From JBDZVM01 sp040255675 (GTDB lineage: Bacteria; Actinomycetota; Actinomycetes; Acidothermales; Acidothermaceae): a DNA stretch of 64,000 nucleotides. Position 1 is the first letter of the stretch. The number at the start of each line of letters is the position of its first letter. The translations under genes were made by a program, and so were the position numbers. Of this stretch, positions 60,283-64,000 are shown piece by piece. The DNA lies in contig JBDZVM010000015.1 in assembly GCA_040255675.1 (NCBI GenBank), forward strand, positions 25,254 through 89,253, in the 5' to 3' direction. The notes below the pieces were generated by a model. The model was not told where the DNA came from, did not search any database, and saw only the letters and a program-made list of their open reading frames with translations.

Positions 60283-61137
60283 CTAGGAGAAAGTCGAGTT
60301 TGGGGCGCGATCGGCCGGCGCGGGGCTCGCGAGCGTGCCGAGAAGGGTGAGTTTTTCGGCGCTGCTGGTGCCCGGCTCGGCATGGTAGACGACGAGCGTG
60401 AGGCCATCGGCGCCTCCGACGGCGAGCTTGTCGCAATTCACGATCAGGTCGCCGACTTGCGGATGCCGCATGCGGATCGGCGTCGCTTCACGACGCTGCA
60501 CGTCGTGTCGCGCCCAGAGCTGGCGGAATCGTTCACTCGCCACTGATAATTCGCCGACGAGTTCGATGAAACGCGGGTCGTCGGTGTCGGTGCCGACGGA
60601 GTTGCGAAAAGCCGCGACATGTCGTGCCGCGACTTCGTCCCAATCCGGATACAGCGCCTGTTCAGCGGGGTCGAGAAAAACCGAGCGCAGCCGATTGTGG
60701 CCCACTCGCACGTTCGGTGACAGCACCTGAGCAAGGCGGTTAGCGGCAAGGACGTCAAAGTAGCGGCCCTCGACGAAACTCGCCAGGTTCGACACGGCGA
60801 GCAGTTGGCCAATGCTCGCCGGAACTCTTTCGCGAACGGGACACCGACGCCGATGTCGCGGACGCGGCGCGGCCAAGCTCAGCAGGTGGTCGGTCGCCGC
60901 CTGATCGAGAAGCAGCACGCGAGCCAGGGCCTCGAGCACCTGCGGCGAGGGGTTGCGGTCGCGGCCTTGTTCGAGCCGCAGGTAGTAGTCGGCGCTGATA
61001 CCGGCGAGCATCGCGACCTCTTCGCGCCGCAGGCCCGCGACACGCCGCACGCCGGTGACGCGAATGCCGGCCGCCTCCGGCGTGACCAGTTCGCGGCGGG
61101 CGCGCAGGTACTCGCCGAGCGGGTTGTTGTCGCTCAC
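60283..61137 (-). CDS. XRE-type regulator with MmyB-like ligand-binding domain
   Basis: The 284-residue protein has an N-terminal helix-turn-helix (GLRREEVAMLAGISADYYLRLEQGR). A C-terminal MmyB-like region (about residues 105-270) contains LAANRLAQVLSPN and NLASFVEGRYFDVL. MmyB-domain regulators occur in large numbers in actinobacteria and usually control an adjacent oxidoreductase gene. The GTG at 61137 is the likely start. It heads the CoA transferase gene and is divergent from the aldo/keto reductase at 61269; either could be its target. Confidence 0.85.
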   Translation of the reverse strand: MSDNNPLGEYLRARRELVTPEAAGIRVTGVRRVAGLRREEVAMLAGISADYYLRLEQGRDRNPSPQVLEALARVLLLDQAATDHLLSLAAPRPRHRRRCPVRERVPASIGQLLAVSNLASFVEGRYFDVLAANRLAQVLSPNVRVGHNRLRSVFLDPAEQALYPDWDEVAARHVAAFRNSVGTDTDDPRFIELVGELSVASERFRQLWARHDVQRREATPIRMRHPQVGDLIVNCDKLAVGGADGLTLVVYHAEPGTSSAEKLTLLGTLASPAPADRAPNSTFS

Positions 61138-61268
61138 GACCTCGACGATAACCGTCGCGTTCGCGCTCTGCCTGGTCTTATCACCCCCAGGATCGACAAG
61201 GCTCTTCCTCGCGCACGCGGCACCGCGCACCGTAGGTGGTGACATATCGGACGACGACAGGAGCCCTC

Positions 61269-62162
61269 GTGCCCGCGAACTTTCTTCCCGGCGGCACACT
61301 TACCTTGGCCGACGGTCTCACGATTACTCGGATCGGTTACGGCGCCATGCAGTTAGCCGGTCCACACGTGTTCGGGCCGCCGGCCGATCGCGACGAAGCA
61401 GTGGTGGTGCTGCGCGAGGCAGTCGAGTTGGGCATCACGCACATCGACACCGCCGACTTCTACGGCCCGCGGATCACGAACGAAATCATCCGCGAAGCGC
61501 TGCACCCGTACCCAGCTGATCTGCGCATCGCGACGAAGGTGGGCGCGCTGCGTGACGCCGACGGCAATTGGCCGAAGGCGCTCAGCCCGCGCCAACTTCG
61601 GCAAGCGGTGCTCGACAACCTGCACAATCTGGGGCTGGAGGCACTCGACTTGGTGAACCTTCGCGTCGGGGGTTTCAGCGAGCCGGAGCCGGGTTCCATC
61701 GCTGAGCCGTTCGCCGTCCTCGCGGAATTGCAACGAGAGGGCCTGATCAAGCAGCTGGGCTTGAGCACGGTGAATGCCGTACAGATCGCCGAGGCGCAGT
61801 CGATCGCGCCCATCGTGTGCGTGCAGAACTTCTACAACATTGCTAACCGGGACGACGACTTGCTCGTCGATTCCCTTGCCGCGCAAGGCATTGCTTACGT
61901 GCCGTACTTTCCGCTCGGCGGTTTCACGCCGTTGCAGTCAGACACTTTGCGATCGGTCGCCGACGGTCTCGGCGCGACGCCGACGGCGGTAGCAATCGCC
62001 TGGTTGCTGCAACGCTCCCCGAACATCGCGCTCATCCCGGGGACGTCGTCGGTGGCGCATCTGCGCGAAAACGTCGCGGCCGCCGCGCTGATATTGCCGG
62101 ACGACGCGCTGGCGAAGCTGAATGGCATCGCCGATGAATCAGTGGCCGGCTCGGCGGCGTAG
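61269..62162 (+). CDS. Aldo/keto reductase
   Basis: The 297-residue protein has the AKR fold: TRIGYGAMQLAG, HIDTADFYGP with the catalytic Asp/Tyr pair, the Lys in LRIATKVGALR, and LVNLRVGG where many members have the catalytic His (here Asn/Leu). The reduced His may change or lower activity. AGGAG precedes the GTG at 61269. It is divergent from the XRE regulator, and its 3' end overlaps the convergent TetR gene by 24 bases. Confidence 0.85.
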   Translation: MPANFLPGGTLTLADGLTITRIGYGAMQLAGPHVFGPPADRDEAVVVLREAVELGITHIDTADFYGPRITNEIIREALHPYPADLRIATKVGALRDADGNWPKALSPRQLRQAVLDNLHNLGLEALDLVNLRVGGFSEPEPGSIAEPFAVLAELQREGLIKQLGLSTVNAVQIAEAQSIAPIVCVQNFYNIANRDDDLLVDSLAAQGIAYVPYFPLGGFTPLQSDTLRSVADGLGATPTAVAIAWLLQRSPNIALIPGTSSVAHLRENVAAAALILPDDALAKLNGIADESVAGSAA

Positions 62163-62720
62163 CCCGGTCAGCAGAAGGTCAATCATGACGTGCGGGTCGT
62201 AGCGGGGATCGTCTTCGGCGCCAATGCACAGGTTGCCGACGCCGCGCAGAAGCGCATACGCGTCGCCGTCCGCGCGAATTTCTTTGGCCCGCGCGGCGGC
62301 GTCGAGGAGTTGCGCGCACACCGGCACGAGCCGGTCGAGGAAGTAGGCGTGCAGCGCGTCGAAGCTCGCATGGTCTGACCGCAGCGCGGTGGCCAGCCCA
62401 TGCTTGGTGGTGACGAACTCGACGAACATCGCGACCCACTGCGCGAGTGCGGCGTGCGGGCTGGCGCTGTTGGCGAGCAGCGTCGGCCCCGCCTGCGCGC
62501 ACGCCTCCACTTGGTGGCGATACACCGCGATGATCAGATCAGCGCGGGTCGGGAAGTGCCGATAGATCGTGCCCATGCCGACGCCGGCCTCGGCCGCGAT
62601 CTCACGCACCGGCGCGTGCACGCCCGACCTGACGAAGACCTTGGCGGCGGCGTCGAGCAAATTCCGCTCGTTGCGTTGGGCGTCGGCGCGCTTGGGGGCA
62701 CGCGTCTTGTCGTCCGTCAT
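62139..62720 (-). CDS. TetR-family transcriptional regulator
   Basis: The 193-residue protein has an N-terminal helix-turn-helix (RSGVHAPVREIAAEAGVGMGTIYRHFPTRADLI, YRHF type) and a C-terminal helical ligand domain. It is divergent from the second aldo/keto reductase. A large palindrome between them overlaps that gene's likely promoter, so it probably represses it and itself. The inducer is unknown. The ATG is at 62720. Confidence 0.88.
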   Translation of the reverse strand: MTDDKTRAPKRADAQRNERNLLDAAAKVFVRSGVHAPVREIAAEAGVGMGTIYRHFPTRADLIIAVYRHQVEACAQAGPTLLANSASPHAALAQWVAMFVEFVTTKHGLATALRSDHASFDALHAYFLDRLVPVCAQLLDAAARAKEIRADGDAYALLRGVGNLCIGAEDDPRYDPHVMIDLLLTGLRRRAGH

Positions 62721-62749
62721 GGTCAGTTCACCCCTTCAGTTTGCGGAAA

Positions 62750-62788
62750 CGGAACGAGGCTCCGTATAGTTACCGGAGCAACGTTCCG
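62750..62788. promoter_or_regulatory. TetR-type operator between the TetR and aldo/keto reductase genes
   Basis: CGGAACGAGGCTCCG (62750-62764) faces CGGAGCAACGTTCCG (62774-62788), an imperfect dyad with 13 of 15 arm positions pairing. A TATAGT at 62765-62770 in its centre could be the -10 box of the reductase gene, with TTGCGG (62741-62746) as -35 and 18 bp spacing. Confidence 0.65.
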
Positions 62789-62854
62789 CTTGTGATGGTG
62801 TCACACCCGCGGGGATCCGCACCAACAGCTCCAACCCGTTCAAAGGAGAGCCGC

Positions 62855-63877
62855 ATGCAATACCGCACCCTGGGCCACACCGGCGTGCAGGTCAGTTCGC
62901 TCGCGCTCGGTGCGATGAACTTCGGCGCCCTCGGGCGCACCAGCCAAGCCGACGCCAGCGCGATCGTCGACGCCGCGCTCGAATCCGGAATCAACCTGAT
63001 CGACACCGCCGACTGGTACAGCGACGGCGAGTCAGAAACGATGCTCGGCAAAGCCATCGCCGGACGGCGCGCGAACGTCGTCCTCGCCACGAAAGCCGGC
63101 CTGCCGATGGGTGACGAGCGGAACCATCGCGGCAGTTCGCGCCGCTGGCTCGTCACTGCCCTCGACGACAGCCTGCGCCGGCTCGGCGTCGACCACATCG
63201 ACCTGTACCAAATCCATCGCTGGGATCCGGCGACCAGCGACGACGAAACCCTCGCCACGCTGACCGACTTGCAGCGCGCCGGAAAGATTCGCTACTTCGG
63301 CACGTCGACGTTTCCGGCGTACCGGCTCGTGCAGGCCCAATGGACGGCGCGCGAGAACCACCTGAACCGCTACGTCACCGAGCAGCCGAATTACTCTTTG
63401 CTGCAGCGCGGAATCGAACGCGACGTGCTGCCCGTCGCCGAGCAGTACGGGCTAGGCGTGCTGGTGTGGAGCCCGCTGTGCTCGGGCTGGCTTACCGGCG
63501 CCATCCGCGCCGACCGCGAGATTACGACAAACCGATCGGCGTTTTTGCCACAGCTCTACGACACCGCGCTGCCGGCCAACCGCGCGAAGCTCGACGCCGT
63601 CGAGCAACTCGTGAAAGTTGCCGAACAGGCAGGCCTGACCCTCATTCAGCTGGCGCTCGGCTTCGTCACCGCGCATCCCGCCGTAACCAGCGCGCTCCTC
63701 GGGCCGCGCACCCTCGAACACCTGTCGTCGCAACTCGCCGCCGCGGACACTGTGCTGCCGGACGACGTGCTCGACGCGATCGACAACGTCGTCGCCCCTG
63801 GTATCGACCTCGCGCCGAACGAGAAGAACGACATGCCACCGGCTCTGTTCGACCCGGCTTTGCGACGACGTCGATGA
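62855..63877 (+). CDS. Aldo/keto reductase, YajO/Kv-beta-like
   Basis: The 340-residue protein starts with YRTLGHTGVQVSSLALGAMNFG and has the catalytic Asp and Tyr in LIDTADWYSDGESE. The Lys is in VLATKAGLPM and the His in YQIHRWDP, so the full AKR tetrad is present. The NADP-binding end (LLGPRTLEHLSSQLAA) is also there. It reduces aldehydes or ketones with NADPH. AAAGGAG lies just before the ATG at 62855. It is under the TetR-type operator. Confidence 0.92.
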   Translation: MQYRTLGHTGVQVSSLALGAMNFGALGRTSQADASAIVDAALESGINLIDTADWYSDGESETMLGKAIAGRRANVVLATKAGLPMGDERNHRGSSRRWLVTALDDSLRRLGVDHIDLYQIHRWDPATSDDETLATLTDLQRAGKIRYFGTSTFPAYRLVQAQWTARENHLNRYVTEQPNYSLLQRGIERDVLPVAEQYGLGVLVWSPLCSGWLTGAIRADREITTNRSAFLPQLYDTALPANRAKLDAVEQLVKVAEQAGLTLIQLALGFVTAHPAVTSALLGPRTLEHLSSQLAAADTVLPDDVLDAIDNVVAPGIDLAPNEKNDMPPALFDPALRRRR

Positions 63878-64000
63878 CGCCGCCGCGGACGCCAAGGTCA
63901 TCACGGCGCGTCCGATAGCCTGAACCGGCAGCCTGAGACGTTCGACGGGATCTCGCTCGCGAGTCGTCTCGTCCGTCCTCTTGCTGCCCCGCCCTCGTAG

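Noticed and set aside
63878..64000. Start of a further gene at the right edge
   Set aside because: No start codon with a ribosome site or recognisable motif lies in the last 123 bases.

Overview
The window is chromosomal DNA of a high-GC actinomycete (Actinomycetota). Evidence: a tatD-rpf-ksgA-ispE-ABC-F string next to metG, rsmI and a protein mannosyltransferase; an fthC/galU/moeA/moaC/mog/GNAT/sepX block; a DUF222-HNH (13E12-type) gene; a DasR-like regulator; many GTG starts; and ATGA/GTGA start-stop overlaps. A genus cannot be assigned from the sequence. The secreted GH10 xylanase with a CBM2 module fits a soil or plant-litter member of the Frankiales/Streptomyces side of the phylum (inference).

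Layout. 1-2097: minus-strand surface-polysaccharide genes (two family 2 glycosyltransferases and a hexapeptide acyltransferase). 2368-4018: fatty-acid desaturase and MarR regulator. 3987-8692: sugar PTS locus, with a GntR/DasR-like regulator and EIIC on minus and EIIB, EIIA and Enzyme I on plus, around a dre-like operator; no HPr gene is present. 8716-11644: Nei-type glycosylase, DUF222-HNH protein and a small membrane protein. 11679-21677: conserved core (ABC-F, ispE, ksgA, rpf, tatD, metG, rsmI, pmt). 21690-24393: decayed VOC gene and the xylanase. 24394-32579: tRNA-Ala(CGC), sepX, GNAT, Moco genes, galU, a diguanylate cyclase and fthC. 32587-37880: antiporter, a MauE-DsbA fusion, membrane proteins and a quinone oxidoreductase. 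39018-41069: ArsR-type regulator with two operators, an APC permease and a divergent 66-residue protein ending in Cys-Cys. 41300-47459: FmdB-like protein, MTA phosphorylase, SAF protein, ParB-fold-like protein, purU, DUF4389 protein and a FrnE-like oxidoreductase. 47486-54793: TPR/AAA+ pair, two Acg-type nitroreductase-fold proteins tail to tail, GerMN lipoprotein, Hsp20 and STAS protein, a set resembling dormancy/stress genes. 54890-58806: NiCoT transporter behind a Nur-like box, a UbiA prenyltransferase and a TrpB-like synthase. 58904-63877: CoA transferase with an XRE regulator, and two aldo/keto reductases with a TetR regulator.

Recurring themes. Short tandem repeats (mostly 21, 24 or 27 bp) occur inside genes or directly over stop codons (fthC, the GNAT gene, the DUF4389 gene, the GerMN gene). 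Several operators can be read directly (dre-like, Nur-like, ArsR-type, a TetR-type palindrome, a CRP-like box). The most system-like unknown is the ArsR/APC-permease/CC-tail locus at 39018-41069. No CRISPR array, prophage or intact insertion sequence was seen.
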